The notes: generated from the letters alone by a model not told the origin. DNA of 43,108 nucleotides from DASTBU01 sp035711845 (GCA_035711845.1 DASTBU010000114.1:1-43108); one strand, 5' to 3'; shown: positions 16,417 through 27,837, counted from the stretch's first letter. Program-made: numbers and translations.

Positions 16417-16731
16417 ATGGCCGGGACCGAGCGACAGACGGGTGGTGAGGTCCTCGAGCGGACCCGCCAGGAAACCAAGAAGCCAGAGCTCTACAAAGTG
16501 CTGCTGCTGAACGACGACTACACCACGATGGATTTCGTCGTGGAGATTCTCGAGTCGGTGTTCCACAAGCAGCCCGCCGAGGCGTTCCGCATCATGATGG
16601 CGGTGCACACGCAGGGCAAGGGCCTGTGCGGTGTCTACCCGCACGAGGTTGCGGAAACGAAGGTCACGACGGTCATCGAGCTGGCGAGGGACAACGGGTT
16701 CCCGCTGCTCGCCGCCATGGAACCGGAATAA
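16417..16731 (+). CDS. clpS: ClpS, N-end rule adaptor of ClpAP
   Basis: A 104-residue ClpS. The ordered domain PELYKVLLLNDDYTTMDFV starts near residue 22 and carries the NDDYT segment of the pocket that recognises destabilising N-terminal residues; VFHKQPAEAFRIMMAVHTQG and CGVYPHEVAETK follow as in all ClpS. The N-terminal 20 residues are the flexible segment delivered to ClpA. Start chosen at 16417, after AAGGAAG at 16402-16408; a TAAAAT at 16395-16400 is a possible -10 box, in the 186-bp divergent gap to the amidohydrolase. The partner clpA is directly downstream, with a GC hairpin (16740-16756) between them. Confidence 0.96.
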   Translation: MAGTERQTGGEVLERTRQETKKPELYKVLLLNDDYTTMDFVVEILESVFHKQPAEAFRIMMAVHTQGKGLCGVYPHEVAETKVTTVIELARDNGFPLLAAMEPE

Positions 16732-16739
16732 CGAGGAAT

Positions 16740-16756
16740 CCCCGGGCCCGCCGGGG
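16740..16756 (+). other. GC hairpin between clpS and clpA
   Basis: CCCCGG-GCCCG-CCGGGG, a 6-bp stem with a 5-base loop, immediately after the clpS stop. No T-run follows, so it is more likely an mRNA-stability or partial attenuation element than a full terminator. Such a hairpin could set different ClpS and ClpA levels. Confidence 0.35.
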
Positions 16757-16778
16757 CCGTCATAGCAGTTGGTACCCG

Positions 16779-19226
<2,448 letters not shown>

Positions 19227-19247
19227 CCGCATCCCGTCTGCAGATCA

Positions 19248-19853
19248 ATGTCTGACAACGAACACGAAGTACCGGTAAAGGTCGTGGACCGGCGCTGGTG
19301 GGCGAACACCGAGGCCGCCGGCGCCGCGGCCACCGATCCCGACGCCTCCAGGCCCCGGAAACCGACCTACGTCGAAGAGCTCGAGCAGCAGCTGGCGGAA
19401 AAGGACAAGCAGGCGCAGGAGTACATCGCCAGGTATCGGCAGGCCGCGAGCGAGTTCGACGAGGCGCGATTGCGACTCCGGCGGGAAATCTCGAAGGACA
19501 TCGAGCGCTCGCGCCGGGAGATTCTGGCCGACCTGCTCGAGGTCGTCGACAACCTCGATCGCGCGCTGGATGCCGCCAGGGCATCTGCGTCCCCCTCTGA
19601 TGCCCTGCTGCAGGGCGTCGAGATGGTCCGCCGTCAGTTTCTCGGAAAGCTCGAGGGGTTCGGCGTCACGCGGATCGAGGCGGACGGACAGCCGTTCGAT
19701 CCCAATCTGCACGAAGCGATCACCCGTGTGCCCACCTCGTCCCCCGACCAGGACGGCACAATCGTGGGCATCGTGCGTCAGGGCTATCGCATCGGCAACG
19801 ACGTGCTGCGGCCGGCCGGGGTGGCTGTCGCCACCGTCGAAGTCAACCGGTAG
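19248..19853 (+). CDS. grpE: GrpE, nucleotide exchange factor of DnaK
   Basis: A 201-residue GrpE. Disordered N-terminus (1-40), then the long dimerisation coiled coil (YVEELEQQLAEKDKQAQEYI to REISKDIERSRREILADLLE, about 42-105), then the beta-wing domain with GVTRIEADGQPFDPNLHEAI and the C-terminal GYRIGNDVLRPAGVAVA motif. It releases ADP from DnaK in the chaperone cycle. dnaK and dnaJ are the usual neighbours, but here grpE follows clpA closely and precedes an FmdB-type zinc ribbon, so it probably belongs to the clpSA transcript. A small hairpin (GACTCC-GAATCA-GGAGTC, 19855-19872) follows the stop. Confidence 0.95.
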   Translation: MSDNEHEVPVKVVDRRWWANTEAAGAAATDPDASRPRKPTYVEELEQQLAEKDKQAQEYIARYRQAASEFDEARLRLRREISKDIERSRREILADLLEVVDNLDRALDAARASASPSDALLQGVEMVRRQFLGKLEGFGVTRIEADGQPFDPNLHEAITRVPTSSPDQDGTIVGIVRQGYRIGNDVLRPAGVAVATVEVNR

Positions 19854-19936
19854 TGACTCCGAATCAGGAGTCGACTCGCCGTCGAACCCGCACCGTGGAC
19901 GACTTCACGAGGCTCTTCCGCTAGAATAGAAGGGCT

Positions 19937-20170
19937 ATGCCCCTTTTCGAGTACACGTGCCGCGACTGCGGCCGCACCTTCGAAGCGTTCGTGACGGCGG
20001 CCCGGCCCGCCGGATGCCCGTCCTGCGAGAGCACCAACCTCGACAAGCTGCTCTCGAGTCCGGGGATGGTGGGAGCTTCCGGGACCGAGCGGAGCCAGCC
20101 GCAGTCGCAAGGCTTCGGCGGCTGTGGCGCCGGCGGGGACGCCTGCGCCTGCCGCGCTGGCTTGGAATAA
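19937..20170 (+). CDS. FmdB-family zinc-ribbon protein
   Basis: A 77-residue small protein with the CxxC_CxxC_SSSS/FmdB zinc ribbon: MPLFEYTCRDCGRTFE (Cys8, Cys11) and AGCPSCES (Cys27, Cys30) coordinate one zinc. The tail is a Ser/Gln/Gly-rich stretch with a CGAGGDACAC cluster, also usual for this family. FmdB was named from formamidase loci as a possible regulator, but the general function is unknown. GAAGGG lies just before the ATG; a TAGAAT at 19922-19927 could be a -10 box, so it may have its own promoter. Its TAA stop (20168-20170) lies in the first unit of heptamer array C. Confidence 0.88.
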   Translation: MPLFEYTCRDCGRTFEAFVTAARPAGCPSCESTNLDKLLSSPGMVGASGTERSQPQSQGFGGCGAGGDACACRAGLE

Positions 20171-20334
20171 CTCCCAACCTCCAGCGGCCAACTCCCAAAC
20201 TGGTCAACGCCCAACGTTCAACGACCACTCCCAACGGCCAACTCCCAACGCTCGGGTTCTGAACTTTTGGGAGTTGGAGGTCGGGAGTTGGAGACCGTTT
20301 GGAGGTTGGGACTTGGAGGTTGGAATTCTGGAAT
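20167..20334. repeat. Heptamer-phased repeat array C (CCAACTC arm, then TTGGAGG arm)
   Basis: Twenty-four consecutive heptamers without loss of phase. Left arm 20167-20250 has CCAA or CAAC in most units (CCAACTC, CCAACCT, GCCCAAC, CCCAACG); right arm 20265-20334 has the reverse complement (AGTTGGA twice, TGGAGGT twice, TGGGACT). The arms can pair, around a 14-base centre. The array starts at the stop of the zinc-ribbon gene; about 117 bp later tldE begins. Confidence 0.88.
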
Positions 20335-20451
20335 GATAAGGTGCACGCGGGCGTCCAGAGCTCGCGGGTGGGCTCCGCGACGGCCGCGTGGCGCCTGTCA
20401 CCTGACACCCGCCTCCACCGGGCTCCCGGCGAGGGAAGCGGGCAACCGAAC

Positions 20452-21807
20452 ATGTACTCACGCGACGAAGTGAAAGCCATCACCGACAAGGTGATGAACA
20501 TGGCAAAGGCCGACGCGGTCGAGGTCGAGTTCTCGGGGGGCGAGCGTTCCGCGACGCGCTTCGCCAACTCGAACATCACCGCCAACATGGTGCAGTTCGA
20601 CCACACTGTCTCGGTCACGATCCACCTCGGCGGCCGCTCGGCCTCGTCGTCCACACGCGAGCTCGATGACGCATCGCTGATGCGAGCGATCGAGGAGGCC
20701 CGGAAGCAGGCCGAGACGGTCCGCGAAGAGCGGGAGGCGCTGCCGCTCATCGAGGGACCGCAGGACTACATGGCGGTCGAGGCGGCCCTTGCGAGCGGCG
20801 TGAACTTCGGGCCCGCCGAGCGCGGGCAGATGGTGAAGCAGAGTCTCGACATCTGCCAGAAAAAGAACGTCATCGGATCGGGCTACATCCCCAAGGTGTA
20901 TCAAACCACCTGCTCGGCGAACTCGAAGGGGCTGTTCGCCTATTACCAGTATGCGGAGGCGGGGTTCATCCTCACCTGCCGGACGCCCGACGGCGGCGGT
21001 TCGGGGTGGGCGGGGATCACCGGCATCAAGGACGTGACCCGGATCGATGCCACGGAGTTGACCGAGATTGCCGCCGACAAGGCGGTCCGCAGCCAGAAGC
21101 CCCGCGCCGTCGAGCCGGGCCGCTACACGGTCATCCTCGAGCCTCGCGCCAACGCGCGCTTCCTGTCGCTGATGATGGGCCTGTTCAACGCCCGCTCGGT
21201 GGAAGGCCCGGTCGGCAACTACTTCACCGGCAAGGAACCGGGAGCGTCGAAGGTCGGGGAAAAGCTCTTCAACGAGGCGTTCACGCTCGAGAGCGATGTC
21301 GGCAACGACATCCTGCGGCAGACGCCCGTCGGGCCCGACGGCATGGCGGCGCGGCCGATCACCTGGATCGACAAGGGCGTCCTGAAGCACCTCTTCTACG
21401 ACCGCACCTGGGCGCGGCGGCAGAAGAAGGACCCGACGCCCACCAGCACGAACATGAGCCTCGTCATGCAAGGATCGGACACGAGCGTGGAGGAGATGAT
21501 CAAATCCACCAGGCGCGGGCTGCTCGTCACGTTCTTCTGGTACATTCGCGGCGTCGATCAGGCGAGCCTGCTGAACACCGGCATGACGCGCGACGGCCTG
21601 TTCCTCATCGCGAACGGCGAGGTGACCGCCCCGGTGCAGAACTTCCGCTGGAACATGTCGCCGCTCGTCGGCTACAACAACATCACCGCAGTCGGCCGGC
21701 CCGTACCCATCCACATGGGCGAATCGTACGACGGCCCCGGCACCGCGCTCGTGCCACCGGTGCGGATCGAGGATTTCTTCATGACGTCGATTTCGCCGGC
21801 AGTGTAG
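20452..21807 (+). CDS. tldE: TldE/PmbA-type subunit of a TldD/E protease
   Basis: A 451-residue protein of the TldD/PmbA superfamily. TldD and TldE form a heterodimeric zinc protease that trims unfolded peptides and is known for maturing microcin B17 and degrading CcdA. This copy lacks the HExxxH metal motif, hence it is the TldE (PmbA) partner. The start at 20452 (MYSRDEVKAITDKVMNMAKA) matches the family N-terminus; upstream in-frame residues derive from repeats. No signal peptide is seen. Conserved stretches include FNARSVEGPVGNYFTGKEPG, a probable substrate-groove region, and NITAVGRPVPIHMG near the C-terminus. It is followed by heptamer array D and then tldD on the same strand. Confidence 0.9.
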   Translation: MYSRDEVKAITDKVMNMAKADAVEVEFSGGERSATRFANSNITANMVQFDHTVSVTIHLGGRSASSSTRELDDASLMRAIEEARKQAETVREEREALPLIEGPQDYMAVEAALASGVNFGPAERGQMVKQSLDICQKKNVIGSGYIPKVYQTTCSANSKGLFAYYQYAEAGFILTCRTPDGGGSGWAGITGIKDVTRIDATELTEIAADKAVRSQKPRAVEPGRYTVILEPRANARFLSLMMGLFNARSVEGPVGNYFTGKEPGASKVGEKLFNEAFTLESDVGNDILRQTPVGPDGMAARPITWIDKGVLKHLFYDRTWARRQKKDPTPTSTNMSLVMQGSDTSVEEMIKSTRRGLLVTFFWYIRGVDQASLLNTGMTRDGLFLIANGEVTAPVQNFRWNMSPLVGYNNITAVGRPVPIHMGESYDGPGTALVPPVRIEDFFMTSISPAV

Positions 21808-21808
21808 C

Positions 21809-22004
21809 TTGTCGCGTGTCACGTACGACGTGCGATGTTCAACGTGCGACGTGCGACGTGCACGTGCCACGTGCCGTCGCACGTCGCATGCCGCACGTGA
21901 CAAGCCGCACATCGCACATCGGACGTCGCACCTCGCACGGCACGTCGCACGTCACACGTGACACCCAGCACGTCGCACGTCGCACATCGCACGTCGTACG
22001 TGAT
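21809..22004. repeat. Heptamer-phased repeat array D (GTGCGAC arm, then GCACGTC arm)
   Basis: Twenty-eight consecutive 7-bp units in phase. The left arm (to about 21864) contains GTGCGAC, GTACGAC, GTGCGAT; the right arm contains GCACGTC, GCACATC, ACGTCGC, ACGTCAC, ACATCGC, ACGTCGT. The left and right units are reverse complements (GTCGCAC and GTGCGAC). The array occupies nearly all the space between the tldE stop (21807) and the tldD ribosome binding region (TTGAGG, 22005-22010). Confidence 0.9.
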
Positions 22005-22015
22005 TTGAGGCCACC

Positions 22016-23659
22016 ATGAAACGCAGACACTTCGTGAAGACGATGGCGATGTCGGGGGTGGCGGTTGCCGCCCACGACCTGATTGGGGAACTGCTCGCCC
22101 AGACCCCGCAGGGGCGGGTGCTCGAATCGAAGTTCAAGGGCCTCTCCGACGTGGCGCTGGCCGAGGCGAAACGGCTGGGATGCACGTATGCCGACATCCG
22201 TTTCACGCGCAGCACGAACATGGGCGTGACCGCCAGGGGCGGAAACCGCGACTTCGAGGATTTCGGCGGACGCGGCGACGGACGCGGTGGTGGACGTGGC
22301 GGACGCGGCGGCGGCGGGTTCGGCAGGGGCGGCGCCGCAGGGCCGTCGGGCGCGGCCGGCTTCGGCGTGCGGGTGATCCACAGCGGCGTCTGGGGCTTCG
22401 CCAGCAGCCCGACCGTGACGGAAGAAGAAATCCGCCGCATCACCCGCATGGCTTCCGAGGTCGCGAAGGCGAGCGCCATCGCCAAGCGGATGGACGTGAT
22501 GCTCGCGCCCGTGCCGGCGTACACCGATTACTGGGTCACCCCCGTGCGGAAGGATCCCTCCCGGCTCTCCGAGGACGAGAAGCAGGCGCTCGTCCAGAAG
22601 GTCGTCGACATCGTCACGAAGACGAAGGACGTCACCAACGTCAACGCGAGCGTGCAGATCGAGCACGAGTGGAAGTACTTCGCGAGCAGCGAAGGGTCGT
22701 ACATCGAGCAGGAAGTCTGGTCGACCAGCCCCTCGTTCACCGTCACCGCGCGCAGGGACGGGCAGACGCGATCGCGGACCTTCACCGGCGAGATGATGAC
22801 CGGCGGCTGGGAGATCGCCGAGCGGGCGCAGATGGTCGAGAACGCGGAGCGGATTGCCGCCGAGGCCGTCGAGCTCTGCACCGCGAAGCCGATCGACATG
22901 GGCGTGAAGGATCTGATCCTCACGCCGTCGCATGCGATGCTCACCATCCACGAGATCGTGGGCCATGCCACGGAGCTCGATCGCATCCTGGGCTACGAGG
23001 CGAATTACGCGGGTACCAGCTTCATCAAGGTGGCGGACCTCGGCAAGCTGAAATACGGGTCGAAGCTGTTCAACGTCACCGCCGATCGCAACCTCCGCGG
23101 CGGCGTCGGCACGGTCGGATACGACGATGACGGGGTGAAAACGCAGGAGTGGCCGCTCGTCCGCGAGGGCATCCTGGTCGGGTTGCAGACGAACCGGGAG
23201 ATGGCGCACCTCATCGGCGAAAAGGAGAGCCGCGGATGCACGTCGGCCAGCTCGTGGCGCGATTACCCCTTCCTGCGGATGCCGAACGTCCACGTGGACG
23301 CCGGACCTCCGGGATCGCCCACGCCCGAGGAGATCATCGCGGACACGAAGGACGGCGTCCTGATCGACGGCCGCGGCAGCTACTCCATCGACCAGCAGCG
23401 CTACAACGGGCAGTTCGGCGGAAATGCCTTCTGGGAGATCAGGAACGGCCGGAAGACGCGCATGGTGACCAACGTCACCTACAACGCCATCACGACCGAC
23501 TTCTGGGCGAACCTCGATGCCGTCTCGGGGAAGGAATCGTGGCGCATGTTCGGCACGGGCGGCGACGCGAAGGGCCAGCCTACGCAGACCAACAGCATCA
23601 CGCACGGCTCGCCCTGGCTGCGGATCCGGAAGATCCTGGTCGGTGCCGCGTACGCCTGA
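22016..23659 (+). CDS. tldD: TldD-type metalloprotease subunit with Tat signal
   Basis: A 547-residue TldD homologue. The zinc motif HEIVGH (His312, Glu313, His317) is the HExxxH of TldD, with a third ligand expected near the C-terminal half. The N-terminus MKRRHFVKTMAMSGVAVAAH carries a twin-arginine signal (RRHFVK), so the protein is predicted to be exported folded. Residues 84-115 are an extreme Gly/Arg run (GGRGDGRGGGRGG type) absent from E. coli TldD, inserted in the N-terminal domain just before the GFGVRVIHSGVWGFAS segment. It follows tldE after array D, with GAGG just before the ATG. tldE has no visible export signal, which is odd for a heterodimer. Confidence 0.9.
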   Translation: MKRRHFVKTMAMSGVAVAAHDLIGELLAQTPQGRVLESKFKGLSDVALAEAKRLGCTYADIRFTRSTNMGVTARGGNRDFEDFGGRGDGRGGGRGGRGGGGFGRGGAAGPSGAAGFGVRVIHSGVWGFASSPTVTEEEIRRITRMASEVAKASAIAKRMDVMLAPVPAYTDYWVTPVRKDPSRLSEDEKQALVQKVVDIVTKTKDVTNVNASVQIEHEWKYFASSEGSYIEQEVWSTSPSFTVTARRDGQTRSRTFTGEMMTGGWEIAERAQMVENAERIAAEAVELCTAKPIDMGVKDLILTPSHAMLTIHEIVGHATELDRILGYEANYAGTSFIKVADLGKLKYGSKLFNVTADRNLRGGVGTVGYDDDGVKTQEWPLVREGILVGLQTNREMAHLIGEKESRGCTSASSWRDYPFLRMPNVHVDAGPPGSPTPEEIIADTKDGVLIDGRGSYSIDQQRYNGQFGGNAFWEIRNGRKTRMVTNVTYNAITTDFWANLDAVSGKESWRMFGTGGDAKGQPTQTNSITHGSPWLRIRKILVGAAYA

Positions 23660-23760
23660 GCACAGCAGCGTCGAGCGCGGAGAGTAGCCCAGGCGCCTGG
23701 TTCAGGCCTTTTCGGGAATCCAGTCTAGACTCGCTTGACTCTACGGGCGCCGTAGGCTGG

Positions 23761-23787
23761 GGAAGGCCGAAAGGCCTTCCTCTTTTT
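23761..23787 (+). terminator. Intrinsic terminator after tldD
   Basis: GGAAGGCC-GAAA-GGCCTTCC: a perfect 8-bp stem closed by a GAAA tetraloop, followed by TCTTTTT. It ends the tldE-tldD transcript 100 bases after the tldD stop. It is the only textbook intrinsic terminator I see in the window. Confidence 0.88.
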
Positions 23788-23871
23788 GGACTCTTCTCCC
23801 GCCTCCCCGGAAGACGCCATAATGGCGAATCCGCCCTTGTTCGAAGCCTTTGAAGGCGAGGAGCGAATCAC

Positions 23872-24738
<867 letters not shown>

Positions 24739-24816
24739 TCAACCAGAGCCCCTGGCGCGCCGTAGCCTTGGCGAAGGCGGTCGCCTGAGCCCTACCTGCC
24801 CGCGAATGCGGAGTAG

Positions 24817-24872
24817 AAACGATCGCGACGAGCACGATGAGCACGACGCCGTCGCGATCGTCGTGATCGTTT
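24817..24872. repeat. CGATCACGACGATCGCGAC-family hairpin, copy 1
   Basis: Inverted repeat: CGATCGCGAC (24820-24829) pairs with GTCGCGATCG (24851-24860), and AAACGATC (24817-24824) with GATCGTTT (24865-24872). The minus-strand 20-mer of 24851-24870 is identical to 30760-30779. It lies in the 247-bp gap between the sulfurtransferase and sufE, where no gene is seen; a GTAGCC..GGCGAAGGCGG repeat fragment is also present near 24760. Confidence 0.65.
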
Positions 24873-24985
24873 GTAAACCCTGAACACAGGGAGTCGAGAA
24901 GGCGAATGCGCCGTGTCGATGGAACATGGCGCGCGGTCGGCCGGCTGACGGCGACAAGAGATTCTGATCGATTGAGCCACCCGTC

Positions 24986-25417
24986 ATGCCCAAGAAGCTC
25001 GACCAGTTGCTCGACACCTTCGACATGTTTCCCGACCCCGCGGATCGGACGGGCATGCTGCTCAGTTATTCCGACCAGTTCAGGGAAGTTCCTTCCGAGA
25101 TCGCGACTCGTCCCTTTCCGGCAGACCACCAGGTGCCGCAGTGCGAGTCGGACGCGTACGTCTGGGCCGTGAAGCGGCCCGACAGCACGCTTCAGCTCTA
25201 CTTCGCTGTTGAAAACCCGTCCGGCGTGTCGGCCCGCGCGCTCGCAGCCATCCTCGACCGCACGCTGTCAGGCCGTCCCGCTTCCGAAATTGCGCAAGTC
25301 TCCACGGACATCGTCGAGCGCATCTTCCGCCAGAACATCTCCATGGGAAAGGGCATGGGGTTGATGTCGATGGTGCAGGCCGTCCAGGCGCTGGCTAAGA
25401 TGGCGCTCAGGGAGTAG
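24986..25417 (+). CDS. SufE-like sulfur acceptor protein
   Basis: A 143-residue SufE family protein. HQVPQCESDAYVW contains the catalytic Cys53 that accepts persulfide from the cysteine desulfurase SufS and passes it to the SufBCD scaffold for iron-sulfur cluster assembly. The opening LDQLLDTFDMFPDPADRTGM and the C-terminal amphipathic helices fit the family and its length. No sufS or sufBCD is adjacent; the neighbour is the tandem rhodanese, so sulfur relay with that enzyme is possible but not shown. The palindromic repeat block 25421-25526 starts 4 bases after its stop. Confidence 0.92.
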   Translation: MPKKLDQLLDTFDMFPDPADRTGMLLSYSDQFREVPSEIATRPFPADHQVPQCESDAYVWAVKRPDSTLQLYFAVENPSGVSARALAAILDRTLSGRPASEIAQVSTDIVERIFRQNISMGKGMGLMSMVQAVQALAKMALRE

Positions 25418-25420
25418 TCT

Positions 25421-25526
25421 CCCGCCTTCGCGCCACCCATGACCCGCCTTCGTGCGACCGTCAACCGCGCTTCGGCGCGGCAAGCCCGCCTTCGTGCGAC
25501 CGTCAACCGCGCTCCGGCGCGGCCAG
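25421..25526. repeat. CCCGCCTTCG repeat block with two 42-bp direct copies
   Basis: A truncated copy (25421-25442) is followed by two direct 42-bp units, 25443-25484 and 25485-25526, which differ at two positions. Each unit is itself palindromic in outline: CCCGCCTTCGTGCG at one end and CGCGCTTCGGCGCGGC at the other. This is the same family as 3509-3538 and 10735-10770. The block sits between sufE and the M28 peptidase promoter. Confidence 0.8.
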
Positions 25527-25541
25527 CGGACGGCGATCGAC

Positions 25542-25547
25542 TATATT
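25542..25547 (+). promoter_or_regulatory. Possible -10 box of a leaderless promoter for the M28 peptidase
   Basis: TATATT lies 7 bases before the ATG at 25554, so transcription would start at or next to the A of the start codon. No ribosome binding site precedes the ATG and no good -35 is seen, the repeat block occupying that place. Confidence 0.35.
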
Positions 25548-25553
25548 GTCCCC

Positions 25554-27722
25554 ATGATTCGTCAGTGCATCGCCGCCACGGCCCTGGTTGTTCTGGGGCT
25601 CGTCGCCAGCCCTCTTGCCGAAACGCCCGCGCCCATTCGCGGCTTCTTCGAGCACTCCCTCCAGGCGCAGCGGGACCGCGAGCAACGTTATCGTGCGATC
25701 CCGAAGCCCGAGAACCTCCGCGAGTACATGCGCGTCATCAGCGAGGAACCGCACCATGCAGGCTCGCCGGGGAGCCGGAAGGTCGCCGAGTACGTGCTCG
25801 CGAAATTCAAGGAGTGGGGCCTGAACGCCGAGATCGAGGAGCACGAGGCGCTGATACCGTTTCCGACCGAGCGCAGCCTCGCGTTGGTCGCACCGGAGAT
25901 GTATCAGGCGACGCTCCAGGAGCCACGGGTCGAGGCCGACAAGGACTCCGCCGATGCGAATCAGTTGCCGACGTTCAACGCCTACTCCGCCGATGGCGAT
26001 GTGACGGGCGAGCTCGTCTACGTCAACTACGGGACGCCGGAGGATTACGAAGAGCTCGAGAAGCTGGACATTGATGTCAAGGGCCGGATCGTCATCGCGC
26101 GATACGGGCGCAGCTGGCGCGGGATCAAGCCGAAGGTTGCCGCGGAGCACGGCGCGATCGGCTGCCTCATCTACTCGGACCCGAGAGACGACGGGTTCTT
26201 CCAGGGGGACGTGTATCCAACGGGCCCATACAGGCCGGACCAGGGCGTGCAGCGCGGCAGCGTGATGGACATGCCGGTGTACCCCGGCGATCCGCTGACA
26301 CCAGGCTGGGGCTCGGAACGAGGCGGAAGAAAGCTCGATCGTGCCGAGTCGGCGACGCTGATGAAGATCCCGGTGCTCCCGATCTCGTACGGAGACGCGT
26401 TGCCGCTGCTGCGCAACCTCGGCGGCCCTGTTGCACCCGAGGGATGGCGCGGCGCGCTGCCGGCGACCTACCACGTCGGCGCCGGGCCCGCCAGGGTCCG
26501 GCTGAAGCTCGCGTTCGACTGGCAGGTGCGGCCGCTCTACAACGTCATCGCGCGCATCGAGGGCGCCGAGCTGCCCGATCAATGGATCCTGCACGGAAAC
26601 CACCACGATGCCTGGGTCAACGGCGCGTCCGATCCGACGAGCGGCAATGTGGCGCTGATGGAGACCGCCCGTTCGCTCGGCGAGCTGCTCAAGGCCGGCT
26701 GGCGGCCGAAGCGCACCATCATCCTCGCGTCATGGGATGGAGAGGAATGGGGGCTGCTCGGATCGACGGAATGGGCGGAGAAACACGCAGAGGACCTCGA
26801 CCGCAACGCCGTGGTCTACATCAACACCGACAGCACCGGCAAAGGCTGGTTGTCGATGGGCGGCTCGCACTCGCTGCAAGCCTTCCTCAACGAGGTGGCG
26901 CGCGACGTTCCGGATCCGCGAAAGGGAGCTGACAGCGTGCTCGACGCCCGCAGGAAGCGGAACATCGAACAGGCCCGAACCGAAAGCGACAAGGCCCGGG
27001 CGCGCCAGGGTGACGTCCGGCTCGAGGCGCTGGGTTCCGGATCCGACTACACGGCGTTCCTCGACCATTTGACGATTGCCTCGCTCAACCTCGGGTTCGG
27101 AGGCGATGGCGGCGGGGGCGTCTACCACTCGGTCTACGATTCGTTCCACTGGTTCACGACCTTCTCCGACGGCGACTTCTCGCACTCCACCGCCCTTTCG
27201 CGCGTGGCCGGAACGGCCCTCTTGCGTCTCGCCGATGCGGATGTCCTTCCGTTCGAGTTCAGGGGCACTGCGACGACGCTTCGGGATTACGTGGACGAAA
27301 TCGAGAAGCTGGAGGGCGCGGCATCGATCGATTTCTCGCGGCTCCGGACCGCGATCACCCAGGTGGCCGCGGCAGCCGACACCTACGAGGTCGCCGTGAA
27401 GCGGCTCACGGCGTTCGATGCGAAGTCGCTGGCGGAAGCGGGCCCGGATCTGGACGAGTTGAACCGAATCCTCTATTCCACCGAACGCGCGTTCAGTCAC
27501 GCGCCCGGCCTGCCCCGCCGCGAATGGTTCAAGCACCTGGCCTACGCGCCCGGGTTCTACACGGGCTACGGGGTGAAGACGCTGCCGGCCATCCGCGAGG
27601 CCATCGAGCAGCGGCAGCTCGAGGAAGCGCGGACCTTCGTGCCGATCGTGGCGTCGGCGCTGGCTCGACTGGCGGAGGAGATCAACCGCGCCACGGACAT
27701 CGCGAACGAGCTCACCCGCTGA
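25554..27722 (+). CDS. Secreted M28-family metallopeptidase (glutamate carboxypeptidase II type)
   Basis: A 722-residue exported aminopeptidase/carboxypeptidase. Signal peptide about 1-23 (start ATG 25554; the frame continues upstream through repeats). A protease-associated domain is inserted at about 115-290. The M28 core carries the co-catalytic zinc residues: NHHDAWVNGASDPTSG (His351 or His350, Asp of GASD), DGEEWG (Glu397 general base, Glu398 ligand), the Asp of INTDST, and YHSVYDSFHW (His525). The C-terminal helical dimerisation domain (about 600-722) completes the architecture of human GCPII and the transferrin receptor. It would cleave small peptides in the periplasm. It stands alone, convergent with a GNAT gene. 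Confidence 0.92.
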   Translation: MIRQCIAATALVVLGLVASPLAETPAPIRGFFEHSLQAQRDREQRYRAIPKPENLREYMRVISEEPHHAGSPGSRKVAEYVLAKFKEWGLNAEIEEHEALIPFPTERSLALVAPEMYQATLQEPRVEADKDSADANQLPTFNAYSADGDVTGELVYVNYGTPEDYEELEKLDIDVKGRIVIARYGRSWRGIKPKVAAEHGAIGCLIYSDPRDDGFFQGDVYPTGPYRPDQGVQRGSVMDMPVYPGDPLTPGWGSERGGRKLDRAESATLMKIPVLPISYGDALPLLRNLGGPVAPEGWRGALPATYHVGAGPARVRLKLAFDWQVRPLYNVIARIEGAELPDQWILHGNHHDAWVNGASDPTSGNVALMETARSLGELLKAGWRPKRTIILASWDGEEWGLLGSTEWAEKHAEDLDRNAVVYINTDSTGKGWLSMGGSHSLQAFLNEVARDVPDPRKGADSVLDARRKRNIEQARTESDKARARQGDVRLEALGSGSDYTAFLDHLTIASLNLGFGGDGGGGVYHSVYDSFHWFTTFSDGDFSHSTALSRVAGTALLRLADADVLPFEFRGTATTLRDYVDEIEKLEGAASIDFSRLRTAITQVAAAADTYEVAVKRLTAFDAKSLAEAGPDLDELNRILYSTERAFSHAPGLPRREWFKHLAYAPGFYTGYGVKTLPAIREAIEQRQLEEARTFVPIVASALARLAEEINRATDIANELTR

Positions 27723-27837
27723 TGCACAAGAGCCGAAACACTCGAAGAGTGTCCGGCAGGACGCGGCGAGCGTCGCGATGGCTCCAGGGTTGCGTTCGCG
27801 AGCGATCAGATCAGCCTGGTGGTACGAACCTCGATGA

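Noticed and set aside
20299..20451. N-terminal extension of TldE in frame
   Set aside because: The extra 51 codons derive partly from heptamer array C and have no family similarity; the ATG at 20452 matches the family start.
21809..22004. Possible CRISPR array
   Set aside because: Units are 7 bp, contiguous and degenerate with no spacers; no cas genes in the window.
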